A DNA stretch of 64,000 bases from Streptomyces sp. SPB162 (GTDB lineage Bacteria > Actinomycetota > Actinomycetes > Streptomycetales > Streptomycetaceae). The stretch is from assembly GCF_029504575.1 (NCBI RefSeq), contig NZ_JAQFII010000001.1, positions 5,897,001-5,961,000 on the forward strand, given 5' to 3'. The notes under the pieces are model-generated. The model saw nothing but the letters and a program-made list of their open reading frames with translations. It searched no databases and was not told where the DNA came from. The translations under genes and the position numbers were made by a program. Below, in pieces: positions 25,614 through 34,082 of the stretch (positions are counted from its first letter, which is position 1; every line of letters begins with the position of its first letter).

Positions 25614-26402
25614 GTGAGCACCGAACTGCTGGAGATCGCGCTGGAAGCCGCCCGCAAGGCGGGCGAGCTGCTGCGCACCGGCCGGCCCGCCGACCTCGGG
25701 GTGGCGGCCACCAAGTCCAGCCCCATCGACGTCGTCACCGAGATGGACCTCGCCGCCGAGAAGCTGATCACCGAACTGATCGCGGAGCACCGCCCGGACG
25801 ACGGCTTCCTCGGCGAGGAGGGCACCGAGAGCACGGGCACCAGCGGGGTGCGCTGGATCATCGATCCCCTCGACGGCACCGTCAACTACCTGTACGGCCT
25901 GCCCGCCTGGTCGGTGAGCATCGCGGCGGAGCGGGACGGCGAGACCGTGGTGGGGGTCGTCGAGGCCCCGATGCGCGGTGAGACCTACCGGGCGGTGCTC
26001 GGGCAGGGCGCCTTCGTCAACGACGTACCCGCCCGGCCGCGCCCGGTGCCCGAGTTCGCGCACGCCCTGGTCGGCACCGGCTTCGGCTACCTCACGGAAC
26101 GCAGGGTGGCGCAGGCGGAGGTGGTGCGCACCCTGCTGCCGAAGGTGCGCGACATCCGGCGCGGGGGATCGGCCGCGATCGACCTCTGCGACGTGGGCTG
26201 CGGACGGCTCGACGCGTACTACGAGCGCGGTCTGAACCCGTGGGACTTCGCGGCCGGCGCGCTGTTCGCCCGGGAGGCGGGCGTCCGCACCGGGGGCCGG
26301 CCGGGGCAGCCCGCCTCGAACGAGCTGACCGTCGCCGCCGGCCCCGGTCTCTTCGAAACGCTCCAGGGGCTGCTGGAGGACCTGGGAGCCTGGCACGACT
26401 GA
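25614..26402 (+). CDS. Inositol monophosphatase family protein
   Basis: This is a 262-residue Mg-dependent phosphatase. The metal motifs are GEEG (E68, E69), WIIDPLDGT (D84, D87) and the C-terminal NPWDFAAGALFAREAG. The family hydrolyses inositol-1-phosphate, histidinol phosphate or related sugar phosphates. Mycothiol and phosphatidylinositol synthesis would need such an enzyme in Streptomyces. GTG 25614 has GAGGAGA just upstream. It forms an operon with the ferrochelatase and is followed by a hairpin at 26504. Confidence 0.88.
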   Translation: MSTELLEIALEAARKAGELLRTGRPADLGVAATKSSPIDVVTEMDLAAEKLITELIAEHRPDDGFLGEEGTESTGTSGVRWIIDPLDGTVNYLYGLPAWSVSIAAERDGETVVGVVEAPMRGETYRAVLGQGAFVNDVPARPRPVPEFAHALVGTGFGYLTERRVAQAEVVRTLLPKVRDIRRGGSAAIDLCDVGCGRLDAYYERGLNPWDFAAGALFAREAGVRTGGRPGQPASNELTVAAGPGLFETLQGLLEDLGAWHD

Positions 26403-26503
26403 CCTGGGCCGACCCGGCCGTCCGCGGGCGTCAGGGGTACGCCGTGGCTCCCTCGTGGGCGCTGCGGAGGACCTCCGCGCCCTCCCGCGGCCGGGCACGC
26501 GAA

Positions 26504-26533
26504 CGCCCCGGCACCGTGGAGGTGTCCGGGGCG
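26504..26533. terminator. Terminator-like hairpin between IMPase and a convergent small gene
   Basis: CGCCCCGG (26504-26511) pairs with CCGGGGCG (26526-26533), with CACC/GGTG continuing the stem inside. It lies about 100 bases beyond the IMPase stop and 71 bases beyond the stop of the small minus-strand gene. Confidence 0.6.
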
Positions 26534-26604
26534 GGCCGACGGCCGCTGCGCTGCCGTTCCGGGTCGGGTTTCCGGGGCGGAGTGTCGGAAGGGCGGTGGG
26601 TCGG

Positions 26605-26778
26605 TCAGGCGACCTTGGACTGGATGTGCACGCCGTGCTCCGCGGCCAGGCGCCGCAGATCGTCGAGCTCGCTCTGTTCGACCTCGGCGAGGAACTCGTC
26701 GCCGGCCTCACGGGCGTGGTGGAGGTCGGACTCGGTGCTGTGTATCCGCTGCAGGATTCCGGTGGTGAATGCGTCCAT
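26605..26778 (-). CDS. Small conserved helical protein (57 aa), unknown function
   Basis: The predicted protein MDAFTTGILQRIHSTESDLH... is 57 residues, acidic, and apparently one or two amphipathic helices. Residues 15-45 are rich in Glu, Asp, Ala and Leu, and it ends HGVHIQSKVA. The start is ATG 26778, with an AGGGGG stretch eight bases upstream. The open frame extends further upstream, but the composition changes there. It lies divergent from cutR, and I recall similar small genes at this place in other Streptomyces. No function can be assigned. Confidence 0.65.
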   Translation of the reverse strand: MDAFTTGILQRIHSTESDLHHAREAGDEFLAEVEQSELDDLRRLAAEHGVHIQSKVA

Positions 26779-27014
26779 GAGCTGGCGCCCCCTCGTCGTC
26801 GTCGTTGACACGGGGTGTGTCAAAGCCCATAACGGCGCGTCGGGAGCCGCGCCGGGCTTGGTCAGTGGGTGTACGACGGGTCCTCCCCGGGCCTGGCGGC
26901 GGAGAAACCTCAGGGGCATGACGAATTCCGGTCCGGTCGCCCCTTACCGCCGGTTTACGGCCGTCCGGTGCAGGATGGGGGCACATTCGCACTGCTCATG
27001 GAAGGAACAGCGCC

Positions 27015-27668
27015 TTGCGCGTACTGGTCGTCGAGGACGAGCAACTGCTCGCCGATGCGGTTGCCACCGGACTCCGCCGCGAGGCCATGGCCGTCGACGT
27101 CGTGTACGACGGCGGCGCCGCCCTGGAGCGGATCGGCGTGAACGACTACGACGTCGTCGTCCTGGACCGCGACCTTCCGGTCGTCCACGGCGATGACGTC
27201 TGCCGGCAGATCGTCGGGCTGGGGATGCCGACCCGGGTGCTGATGCTCACCGCCGCCGGCGATGTGAGCGACCGGGTGGAGGGGCTGGAGTTGGGCGCCG
27301 ACGACTACCTCCCCAAGCCCTTCGCCTTCAGCGAGCTGACCGCCCGGGTCCGCGCACTGGGCCGCCGGACGACCACGGCGCTGCCGCCGGTCCTGGAGCG
27401 GTCCGGCATCAGGCTCGACCCCAACCGCCGCGAGGTGTTCCGCGAGGGCGCGGAGGTGCACCTGGCGCCGAAGGAGTTCGCGGTGCTGGAGGTGCTGATG
27501 CGCAGCGAGGGCTCGGTGGTCTCCGCCGAGCAGCTCCTGGAGAAGGCGTGGGACGAGAACACCGACCCGTTCACGAACGTGGTGCGGGTGACGGTGATGA
27601 CGCTGCGCCGCAAGCTCGGCGAGCCCCCGGTGATCGTCACCGTGCCGGGCTCCGGATACCGGATCTGA
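27015..27668 (+). CDS. cutR: Response regulator CutR, OmpR family
   Basis: This is a 217-residue DNA-binding response regulator. The receiver has D51 (VVVLDRDLP) as the phosphorylation site and K in DYLPKPFAF. The C-terminal winged helix ends VTVPGSGYRI. The start is TTG 27015, with GAAGGA eight bases upstream; there is no nearby ATG. It pairs with the kinase gene five bases downstream. In Streptomyces, CutRS was first linked to copper and later to secretion stress and antibiotic production. The gene order around it (hemH, IMPase, cutRS) supports the assignment. Confidence 0.9.
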   Translation: MRVLVVEDEQLLADAVATGLRREAMAVDVVYDGGAALERIGVNDYDVVVLDRDLPVVHGDDVCRQIVGLGMPTRVLMLTAAGDVSDRVEGLELGADDYLPKPFAFSELTARVRALGRRTTTALPPVLERSGIRLDPNRREVFREGAEVHLAPKEFAVLEVLMRSEGSVVSAEQLLEKAWDENTDPFTNVVRVTVMTLRRKLGEPPVIVTVPGSGYRI

Positions 27669-27673
27669 CCGCG

Positions 27674-28942
27674 GTGACCACGCAATCGGCCTCGCCCCCG
27701 CCCCCGCCCCCCGCCCGGCCACCGGCCGCCCGCCGTCCCGGCTGGGACCTGCTGCCGGCCGAGGCACCGCCCCCGTGGCTGCGGCCGACGATCCGGATAC
27801 GGCTGACGGTCCTGTACGGCGGCATGTTCCTGATCGCGGGCGTCCTGCTGCTCTGGATCATCTATCTGCTGGCCGCGCAGGCGCTGCACCAGGGCAGTGC
27901 GCTGCCGTTCCGGCTCCTGGGCGCCAACGTCCAGCCGACGGACGTGTGTCCCAACCTCCAGAGCCTCGGCGGCACCACCCCCATCGACCAGTTCAACGCC
28001 GCGGTGAACACCTGCATGCAGCACCAGCGCGAGCTGGCGCTCAACACGCTGCTCAGGCGCTCGCTGATGGCCCTCATCGGGCTGACGGTGGTCGCCTTCG
28101 CCTTCGGCTACGTGATGGCCGGGCGGGTGCTCTCCCCGCTGGGCAGGATCACCCGCACCGCGCGCGGGGTGGTCAGCTCCGACCTCAAGCGCCGGATCGA
28201 GCTCGACGGCCCGGACGACGAGCTCAAGGAGCTCGCCGACACCTTCGACGACATGCTCGACCGGTTGGAGCGGTCCTTCGACGCGCAGCGCCGCTTCGTG
28301 ACCAACGCGTCGCACGAACTGCGGACGCCGCTGGCGATCAACCGCACGCTGTTGGAGGTGCAGATGTCCGACCCGGAGGCGTCCGCCGACCTCCAGCAGC
28401 TCGGCAAGACCCTGCTGGCCACCAACGAGCGCAGCGAGCAGCTCGTGGAGGGCCTGCTGCTGCTCGCCCGCAGCGACAACGAGATCGTGGACCGCAAGCC
28501 GGTGGACGTCGCGGAGGCGGCTTCCCAGGCCCTCGACCAGACCCGTGCCGAGGCGCAGGCCAAGGGCGTGGAGCTGCGCAGCGAGCTCGGCGAGGCGGTG
28601 GTCCAGGGCAACGGGGTGCTGCTGGAGCGCATCGCGCTGAACCTGGTGCAGAACGCCGTCCGCTACAACGCGGCCGACGGCTGGGTCGAGGTGCGGACCA
28701 CCACGGAGGCGGGGCAAGCCCTGCTGATAGTGGCGAACACCGGCCCCGTGGTGCCCGCGTACGAGGTGGACAACCTCTTCGAGCCCTTCCGCCGGCTCCG
28801 TACGGAGCGCACGGGCAGCGACAAGGGGGTCGGGCTGGGTCTGTCCATCGCCCGCTCCGTGGCGCGCGCCCACGGCGGTTTCATCTCGGCGGAGCCGAGG
28901 GAGGGCGGCGGCCTGGTGATGCGGGTGGTCATCCCGCAGTGA
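27674..28942 (+). CDS. cutS: Sensor histidine kinase CutS
   Basis: This is a 422-residue membrane kinase. A proline-rich cytoplasmic N-terminus (about 1-38) precedes membrane helix 1 (about 45-68). A short extracellular sensor of about 60 residues follows, holding only two cysteines, C92 and C114, then helix 2 and a HAMP domain. The H-box is NASHELRTPL with H214. The ATPase boxes are QNAVRYN (N), NTGPVVP (G1) and GVGLGLSIA (G2). GTG 27674 is chosen. The cysteine pair is the presumed redox or disulfide sensor reported for Streptomyces CutS. Confidence 0.9.
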   Translation: MTTQSASPPPPPPARPPAARRPGWDLLPAEAPPPWLRPTIRIRLTVLYGGMFLIAGVLLLWIIYLLAAQALHQGSALPFRLLGANVQPTDVCPNLQSLGGTTPIDQFNAAVNTCMQHQRELALNTLLRRSLMALIGLTVVAFAFGYVMAGRVLSPLGRITRTARGVVSSDLKRRIELDGPDDELKELADTFDDMLDRLERSFDAQRRFVTNASHELRTPLAINRTLLEVQMSDPEASADLQQLGKTLLATNERSEQLVEGLLLLARSDNEIVDRKPVDVAEAASQALDQTRAEAQAKGVELRSELGEAVVQGNGVLLERIALNLVQNAVRYNAADGWVEVRTTTEAGQALLIVANTGPVVPAYEVDNLFEPFRRLRTERTGSDKGVGLGLSIARSVARAHGGFISAEPREGGGLVMRVVIPQ

Positions 28943-29404
28943 CTCCCGATGTAAGGTCCGTCCGGTTCGGTCCCACTCATCGAGGTGTTTCGCGGTTTTT
29001 CCAGGACCGCGGATTCCCTCGTGAGGGTCGATCGTGTTCGCTTTGCGAGTAATTTCGCGGTCTGCGAAGCTGCGGGGGCTGGTGTGATTGATCACACCGG
29101 TTATCCGGGGCTCGCCTACCCTGCGTGATCACTACGTCCGAAAAAAGACCGGAAAATCCATGTTTCCGCAGGTCATGATCACGGGAAGTAGACGTGTTGG
29201 CACGAGTGACGTGCGACCTTCGGACCCGAGCAGGTCCTGATCGACCACCGCCGCGACCGCCTCGTCCGGGGTGACGTTGGGTGTCGATTGAGTAACAGGC
29301 CCTTGATGTGAGGCAAAATCTCCGCTTCGGGTCGGGCACAAGTCCGGCCTCCCGCGCGTTACGTGCGCAGACACCAGCAGATACCCAGAGGGGGAGAGCG
29401 ACAC
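28943..29404. other. 462-base intergenic region between cutS and DUF4193
   Basis: No gene is supported. It contains the perfect palindrome GGTGTGAT-TG-ATCACACC at 29081-29098, further GTGATCAC/TGATCAC copies near 29126 and 29176, and an A/T-richer stretch around 29140-29165. AGGGGGAGAG just before 29405 is the ribosome site for the DUF4193 gene. Promoters for that gene must lie here, but I cannot place them reliably. Confidence 0.5.
29081..29098. promoter_or_regulatory. Perfect palindrome GGTGTGATTGATCACACC
   Basis: Eight-base arms are separated by TG. TGTGA-TTGA-TCACA resembles a CRP/FNR-family half-site arrangement, but with a four-base rather than six-base spacer. It lies 139 bases after cutS and about 300 bases before the DUF4193 gene, and could be an operator or a transcript-end element. 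Confidence 0.4.
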
Positions 29405-29707
29405 ATGGCAACGGATTACGACACACCACGCAAGACTGACGATGACGTCAACGAGGACAGCATCGAGGAACTGAAGGCTCGCCGGAACGAGAAGTCCACG
29501 TCCGCGGTGGACGTCGACGAGTTCGACCAGGCCGAGTCCCTCGAGCTGCCCGGCGCCGACCTCTCCAACGAGGAGCTCTCGGTCCGGGTCCTGCCCCGCC
29601 AGGCGGACGAGTTCACCTGCATGACCTGCTTCCTGGTGCACCACCGCAGCCAGCTGGCGGGCGAGGCGAAGAACGGCGACCCCATCTGCCGCGACTGCGC
29701 GGCCTGA
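29405..29707 (+). CDS. DUF4193 family protein with CxxC zinc-ribbon
   Basis: This is a 100-residue, very acidic actinobacterial protein of unknown role. The first 60 residues are Asp/Glu-rich and probably disordered. The C-terminus has C72-x2-C75 (FTCMTCFLVHHRSQ) and C95-x2-C98 (ICRDC), a likely four-cysteine zinc site. The ATG has AGGGGGAGAG upstream. The combination of an acidic tail and a zinc ribbon suggests binding to a basic or nucleic-acid partner, which is only inference. A hypothetical gene follows 14 bases later. Confidence 0.85.
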   Translation: MATDYDTPRKTDDDVNEDSIEELKARRNEKSTSAVDVDEFDQAESLELPGADLSNEELSVRVLPRQADEFTCMTCFLVHHRSQLAGEAKNGDPICRDCAA

Positions 29708-29721
29708 GGCAGCGGGTAGCC

Positions 29722-30477
29722 GTGAAGGGCTCGAAGGGCTCGCCGGAGGGCCGAGAGGACGACGAGCGGGGCCGTGCGGCCTCGCTCGCGGCCGCCGTGG
29801 CGCGCGGGGTGAAAGGCGGGGCCAAGAAGGGCGGCAAAGGCGCGCGGGTCGGTATGGGCTCGCTCGCCGAGCGGCTCGTCGAGGCGGCCCCGCGCATCCC
29901 CGTGCGCGACCTGGACACCCTGCGCAAGCAGTTCCCGGGTCTCGGTCCCGAGGACATCGCGGACCGGCTCATCGCCGGTGCCGTCAAGGGCACCATGACC
30001 GTCGGCGCAGGCGTGGGAGCGGCGGCGATGCTGCCGACCCCGCCCGCCATGCCGGCGGAGCTGGCCGCGGAGACGCTCGGCGTCGCGGCGGTCGAGTACA
30101 AGCTCATCGCCGAGCTGCACGAGGTCTACGGGCTCCGTGCGGCCGGCACCGTACGGGAACGCGCGGCCGCCTACCTGTGGTCGTGGACCGAGCAGCGCGG
30201 CATCGACGTGCTCAGGCTGTCCTCGGTCAACGTCGCCCTCGGCGGCAGGATGAAGCGGGAGCTCCGCCAGCAGCTCGTCAAGCGCACGGTGCGGAACCTG
30301 CCGACGCTGGCCCCGTTCATGATCGGCGCGGCCGTCGGTGCCGCGATGAACCGGCGCGACACCAAAAAGTTGGCGGAGAAGGTCAGAAAGGACCTGCGCG
30401 CCGCCCAGATCCCCTGGGACGCGCTGCCAAGTCCCGTGCCGCCCATGACGCCCCTGCCTCCCGCTATCGAGCTCTGA
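29722..30477 (+). CDS. Conserved hypothetical protein, possibly EcsC-like
   Basis: This is a 251-residue protein of unknown function. It starts with a basic and Gly/Lys-rich region (about 1-45). The middle has weakly hydrophobic helices AGAVKGTMTVGAGVGAAAML and AAETLGVAAVEYKLIAELHEVYG, followed by a basic helix with MIGAAVGAAMNRRDTKKLAEKV near residue 205. The arrangement recalls EcsC-type proteins, but I am not sure. GTG 29722 follows DUF4193 by 14 bases, so the two are probably cotranscribed. Its last 14 bases overlap the convergent DUF3093 gene. Confidence 0.65.
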   Translation: MKGSKGSPEGREDDERGRAASLAAAVARGVKGGAKKGGKGARVGMGSLAERLVEAAPRIPVRDLDTLRKQFPGLGPEDIADRLIAGAVKGTMTVGAGVGAAAMLPTPPAMPAELAAETLGVAAVEYKLIAELHEVYGLRAAGTVRERAAAYLWSWTEQRGIDVLRLSSVNVALGGRMKRELRQQLVKRTVRNLPTLAPFMIGAAVGAAMNRRDTKKLAEKVRKDLRAAQIPWDALPSPVPPMTPLPPAIEL

Positions 30478-30910
30478 CGGCCTCCAGGGCCTGTGCCAGC
30501 CGCTCCGGGGAGCGCGTCGACACGTAGGCGTACGGCGTCGGGTCCGCCGGGTCCGTGATCTCCACCTTGAGCGCGGTCGGCACGTAGCTGCGCAGCAGCA
30601 TGAAGGCGCGCGGGTCGGCCTTCCTGCCGCGCCAGGCGACCGTCTCCTCCGGGTCCAGCACCGTCGCCTCGCCCAGCGCCGTGACCGGGATCCTCGCCTC
30701 GCCGGCGATCAGCGTGCCGGCCACCACGCGGATCCGCGCCGAACCGTACGAACTGAGGCCCATCGCCGCCAGCGCGGTCCCGCCGGCCAGGCCGGCCAGC
30801 ATCGCCAGCACCCCGAAGGGGAAGAGGATCAGCGCGGCCGACACCCCTGCCCCCAGGGCCAGGAGCCACCAGGAGCGCGGGACGGTGAGGCGTTCGTCGT
30901 AGGGCTGCAT
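30464..30910 (-). CDS. DUF3093 family membrane protein
   Basis: This is a 148-residue protein. After MQPYDERLTVPRSWW there are two membrane helices in a hairpin (about 16-55), then a soluble beta-rich domain containing the conserved AWRGRKADPRAFMLLRSYVP. The last part, PYAYVSTRSPERLAQALEA, is typical of the family. Function is unknown. It lies 47 bases downstream of the SDR gene on the same strand and overlaps the convergent hypothetical gene by 14 bases. Confidence 0.83.
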   Translation of the reverse strand: MQPYDERLTVPRSWWLLALGAGVSAALILFPFGVLAMLAGLAGGTALAAMGLSSYGSARIRVVAGTLIAGEARIPVTALGEATVLDPEETVAWRGRKADPRAFMLLRSYVPTALKVEITDPADPTPYAYVSTRSPERLAQALEAVRAR

Positions 30911-30957
30911 GGCATCCAGCTTGGCAGAAGTCTTCCGGGCGGCCGCCGCCCGGCCGG

Positions 30958-31842
30958 TCACTTCCCGCGCAGCCGCTCCACCGCCCGCGCCACCCGCGGC
31001 GGGGCGGCCCGCAGACCGGTCGCGAGTTGCTTGGCCCAGTCCGTCGCCGCGGTCGGCGCCACCACGTCCAGCGCCGCCGCGGAGCGGGCCCCGCCGCCCA
31101 CCAGGTAGCGCGGCAGCGGGCGCCGCGCGTTCAGTGCCTTGAGGACCGCCAGGGCCACCGGACGCGGCCCGGGCAGCGTCCGGGCGTCGCGCACCACGTG
31201 GTCGGCGGCGGCGTACTGGTCGCGGTAGGCCGAGGTCCGCTCGGCCGGCAGCAGCTCCGCGCCCTGCTCCCAGATCCCGGTCCGGTGCGAGCGCGGCTCG
31301 ATCAGCACGACCTTCACGCCGAACGGCTCGGTCTCCATGCGCAGCGCGTCGGTCACCGACTCCAGGCCCTGCTTGCTGGCGCAGTACCAGCCCAGCATCG
31401 GCAACGAGATCCGCCCGGCGACCGACGAGATGTTGACGATCCGCCCGTCCCGGCGCTCCCGCATCGCCGGCAGCACCAGCCGCGCGATGCGGGCCGGGGC
31501 GATCAGGTTCGTCTCCAGCTGGCGCCGCACGTGCTCGTCGTCCACGTCCTCGACCGCCCCGGGCTGGGCGAAACCCGCGTTGTTGACCACTGCCCAGGGC
31601 CCGCCGTCCGTCAGCATCGCGATCTCGGTGAACGCCTGCACACACGACGTCGCGTCGGCCACGTCCAGCAGCACCGTGCGCACCGCCGCCCCCGTACGTT
31701 CCACCACCGCCCGCAGCGCCGCGGCCTTCTCCGGCGTCCGCACCGTGCCGATCACGTCGAATCCGGCGTGCGCGAGCTCGAGCGTGACGGCGAGGCCGAT
31801 GCCGCGGCCCGCTCCGGTGACGACGACGGACTTGGGACTCAT
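30958..31842 (-). CDS. Short-chain dehydrogenase/reductase
   Basis: This is a 294-residue classical-type SDR. The nucleotide-binding loop is TGAGRGIG (near residue 9), the NNAG motif is intact (VVNNAGFAQPG), the catalytic serine is in NISSVAG, and the catalytic Tyr and Lys are in WYCASK. The C-terminal 80 residues are basic and extend beyond the usual 250. The cofactor preference and substrate cannot be read with confidence. The start is ATG 31842, with GGAG five bases upstream. It is divergent from the thioesterase gene. Confidence 0.87.
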   Translation of the reverse strand: MSPKSVVVTGAGRGIGLAVTLELAHAGFDVIGTVRTPEKAAALRAVVERTGAAVRTVLLDVADATSCVQAFTEIAMLTDGGPWAVVNNAGFAQPGAVEDVDDEHVRRQLETNLIAPARIARLVLPAMRERRDGRIVNISSVAGRISLPMLGWYCASKQGLESVTDALRMETEPFGVKVVLIEPRSHRTGIWEQGAELLPAERTSAYRDQYAAADHVVRDARTLPGPRPVALAVLKALNARRPLPRYLVGGGARSAAALDVVAPTAATDWAKQLATGLRAAPPRVARAVERLRGK

Positions 31843-31932
31843 GTGCGCTCCGGTCAAGGTGGGGGTAGAAGCCGGTACGGGTCAACGGACGGCCGACGGG
31901 AAACGATCCCGCAGGAGGGTAGGGTCTCGGGC

Positions 31933-32538
31933 GTGAGTGGAGCTACCGCATCCGAAAGCCCTGGCCGGCCGGGCCTGAAGCCGCCGCCCGACGCAGTCCC
32001 GCCCGTACGGCATCCCGGTGCGCCCGCGCCCGGCGAGCTGCTCGGGGCGCACTACGACCAGTGCTTCGGCTGCGGCGAGGGACAACCGCACGGACTGCAC
32101 CTGGAATCCCGTGCGGGTGACGGCGTCAGCGTCACCGCCGAGTTCACCGTACAGACCGCCCACCAGGGCGCTCCGGGCCTCGCGCACGGCGGCGTGCTCG
32201 CCTCGGCGCTGGACGAGACGCTGGGCTCGCTGAACTGGCTGCTGCAGGTCATCGCGGTGACCGGTCGGCTGGAGACGGACTTCGTCCGCCCGGTGCCCGT
32301 CGGCACCACCCTGTATCTGCGGGCGCACTGCCGTGCGGTCGCCGGACGGAAGATCTACAGCACCGCGGAGGGCCGGATCGGTTCCCCCGACGGCCCGGTG
32401 GCGGTCCGCGCCGAGGCCCTCTTCCTGGAAGTGAAGCTCAGCCACTTCACGGACAACGGGCGTCCCGAGGAGATCCAGGCGGCGATGTCCGACCCGGACC
32501 AGGTCAAGGTCGCCCGCGCCTTCGAGGTGAACCCGTGA
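31933..32538 (+). CDS. PaaI family hotdog-fold thioesterase
   Basis: This is a 201-residue protein with a Pro-rich N-terminus (about 1-45) and a hotdog thioesterase domain. The segment HYDQCFGCGEGQPHGLHL and the helix AHGGVLASALDETLGSLNW carry the PaaI pattern; the Asp or Glu in ASALDE is the likely catalytic acid. It probably hydrolyses an acyl-CoA. GTG 31933 is chosen. It begins an operon in which it overlaps dut by four bases (GTGA). Confidence 0.83.
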   Translation: MSGATASESPGRPGLKPPPDAVPPVRHPGAPAPGELLGAHYDQCFGCGEGQPHGLHLESRAGDGVSVTAEFTVQTAHQGAPGLAHGGVLASALDETLGSLNWLLQVIAVTGRLETDFVRPVPVGTTLYLRAHCRAVAGRKIYSTAEGRIGSPDGPVAVRAEALFLEVKLSHFTDNGRPEEIQAAMSDPDQVKVARAFEVNP

Positions 32539-33068
32539 GCGGCGGGCCGCGGCGTCCCGTGGACGTCCTCATCCGCCGGCTCGACGACTCGGTGCCCATC
32601 CCGGCGTACGAGCACCCCGGCGACGCGGGCGCCGACCTGGTGACCACGCAGGCCGCGGAACTGGCTCCCGGTGAACGCACGGTGCTGCCCACCGGCGTGT
32701 CCATCGCGCTGCCGGACGGGTACGCGGCCTTCGTGCACCCCCGCTCGGGCCTGGCCGCCCGCTGCGGAGTGACTCTCGTGAATGCCCCGGGAACGGTGGA
32801 TGCCGGGTACCGTGGGGAGATCAAGGTGATCGTGGTCAACCTGGACCCGCGCGAGAGCGTGCGGTTCGAACGGGGAGACCGTGTCGCCCAACTGGTTGTC
32901 CAGCAGGTCGAGCGGGTCCGCTTCCACGAGGTCGCGGAACTCCCCGGTTCTGCCAGGGCCGCCGGGGGCTTCGGCTCCACCGGGGGGCATGCCTCGGTAG
33001 GCGACGCCCCTGACGGCCAGGCCAGTAATGGATTCGCTTCGGTCGTTGAAGACCGGGAAGGACAGTGA
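32535..33068 (+). CDS. dut: dUTP diphosphatase
   Basis: This is a 177-residue trimeric dUTPase making dUMP and keeping uracil out of DNA. All five motifs are present: DAGADL, HPRSGLA, NAPGTVDAGYRGE, RGDRVAQLVV and GGFGSTGGHA. A roughly 20-residue tail follows motif V. It is translationally coupled on both sides, with four-base overlaps to the thioesterase and DUF3710 genes. This order is conserved in Streptomyces as I recall it. Confidence 0.94.
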   Translation: MSGGPRRPVDVLIRRLDDSVPIPAYEHPGDAGADLVTTQAAELAPGERTVLPTGVSIALPDGYAAFVHPRSGLAARCGVTLVNAPGTVDAGYRGEIKVIVVNLDPRESVRFERGDRVAQLVVQQVERVRFHEVAELPGSARAAGGFGSTGGHASVGDAPDGQASNGFASVVEDREGQ

Positions 33069-33850
33069 CCGTGTTCCGTCGTCGTCGCAAGGAGCGCGAA
33101 GACGCCCTCGACGAGCTCGAGGGCGCGAGCCCGGACGAGCTGGCCGAAGACGCCGAGAACGCCGGGGAGTCCGACGACTCCGGCGTATCGGGTCGGTACA
33201 ACCTTCCGCCGGCCCCCAGGCCTGACGGGCCCTGGGACCTCAGCGAGGTCAAGCAGCCCGGCGAGGGCCGGGTCGACCTCGGCGGTCTGTTCGTGCCCGG
33301 TGTCGAGGGCATGGAGCTGCGCGTCGAGGTGGCCGGTGAGTCGATCGTCGCCGCGACCGTGGTGCTGAACGACAGCGCTGTCCAGCTCCAGGCGTTCGCC
33401 GCCCCGAAGTCCGAGGGCATCTGGGGCGAGGTCCGCGACGAGATCGCCTCCGGCATCACCCAGCAGGGCGGCGTCGTCGACGAGATCGAGGGTTCGCTGG
33501 GCTGGGAGCTGCGCGCCCAGGTGCCCGTGCAGCTGCCGGACGGTACGAACGGTGTGCAGCTGGTCCGCTTCATCGGCTGCGACGGCCCGCGCTGGTTCCT
33601 GCGCGGCGTCATCTCCGGCCAGGGCGCGGTGCAGCCGCAGGCCGCCGGCCTGCTGGAGACGGTCTTCCGCGACACCGTCGTGGTGCGCGGTGACGCGCCG
33701 ATGGCGCCGCGCGACCCGATCGTGCTGAAGCTGCCGACCGACGCCCAGATGGTGCCCGAGGGCATCGCGCAGGAGGAGAGCGAGGGGCCGAAGTTCGGCG
33801 ACGGCCTCGACCCGCTGCGCCGCGGTCCGGAGATCACTCAGATCCACTAG
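33065..33850 (+). CDS. DUF3710 family protein
   Basis: This is a 261-residue soluble protein of a conserved actinobacterial family without known function. A basic start (MTVFRRRRKERED) and an acidic linker (about 15-45) precede the domain, which contains GPWDLSEV near residue 55 and FIGCDGPRWFLRGVISG near residue 175. It overlaps dut by four bases, and a strong terminator follows. The acidic N-terminus and the link to dut do not establish a role. Confidence 0.82.
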   Translation: MTVFRRRRKEREDALDELEGASPDELAEDAENAGESDDSGVSGRYNLPPAPRPDGPWDLSEVKQPGEGRVDLGGLFVPGVEGMELRVEVAGESIVAATVVLNDSAVQLQAFAAPKSEGIWGEVRDEIASGITQQGGVVDEIEGSLGWELRAQVPVQLPDGTNGVQLVRFIGCDGPRWFLRGVISGQGAVQPQAAGLLETVFRDTVVVRGDAPMAPRDPIVLKLPTDAQMVPEGIAQEESEGPKFGDGLDPLRRGPEITQIH

Positions 33851-33865
33851 AACCCGCCGCGCCAC

Positions 33866-33907
33866 GACGAAGGGCCGGATCCACGCACACGGATCCGGCC
33901 CTTCGTC
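33866..33907 (+). terminator. Intrinsic terminator after the dut-DUF3710 operon
   Basis: Seventeen-base perfect arms, GACGAAGGGCCGGATCC (33866-33882) and its complement (33891-33907), flank an eight-base loop. The element begins 16 bases after the DUF3710 stop. Confidence 0.88.
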
Positions 33908-34082
33908 ATGCCGGGGGCCGGGCCGCCACGGTCGGGGTCCGGAGCCATGTGATCCTTGACCGGGTGGATAGGCTCCAGCTGCCGGGCACGCGGCGGTACG
34001 GCGGGGCCGAGGTGCGGCGCGCGGCCGGGAACGACCACCACGGGGTATGGCTCGGAGATTCGGGCCAGGAGGGGGACAGCGC

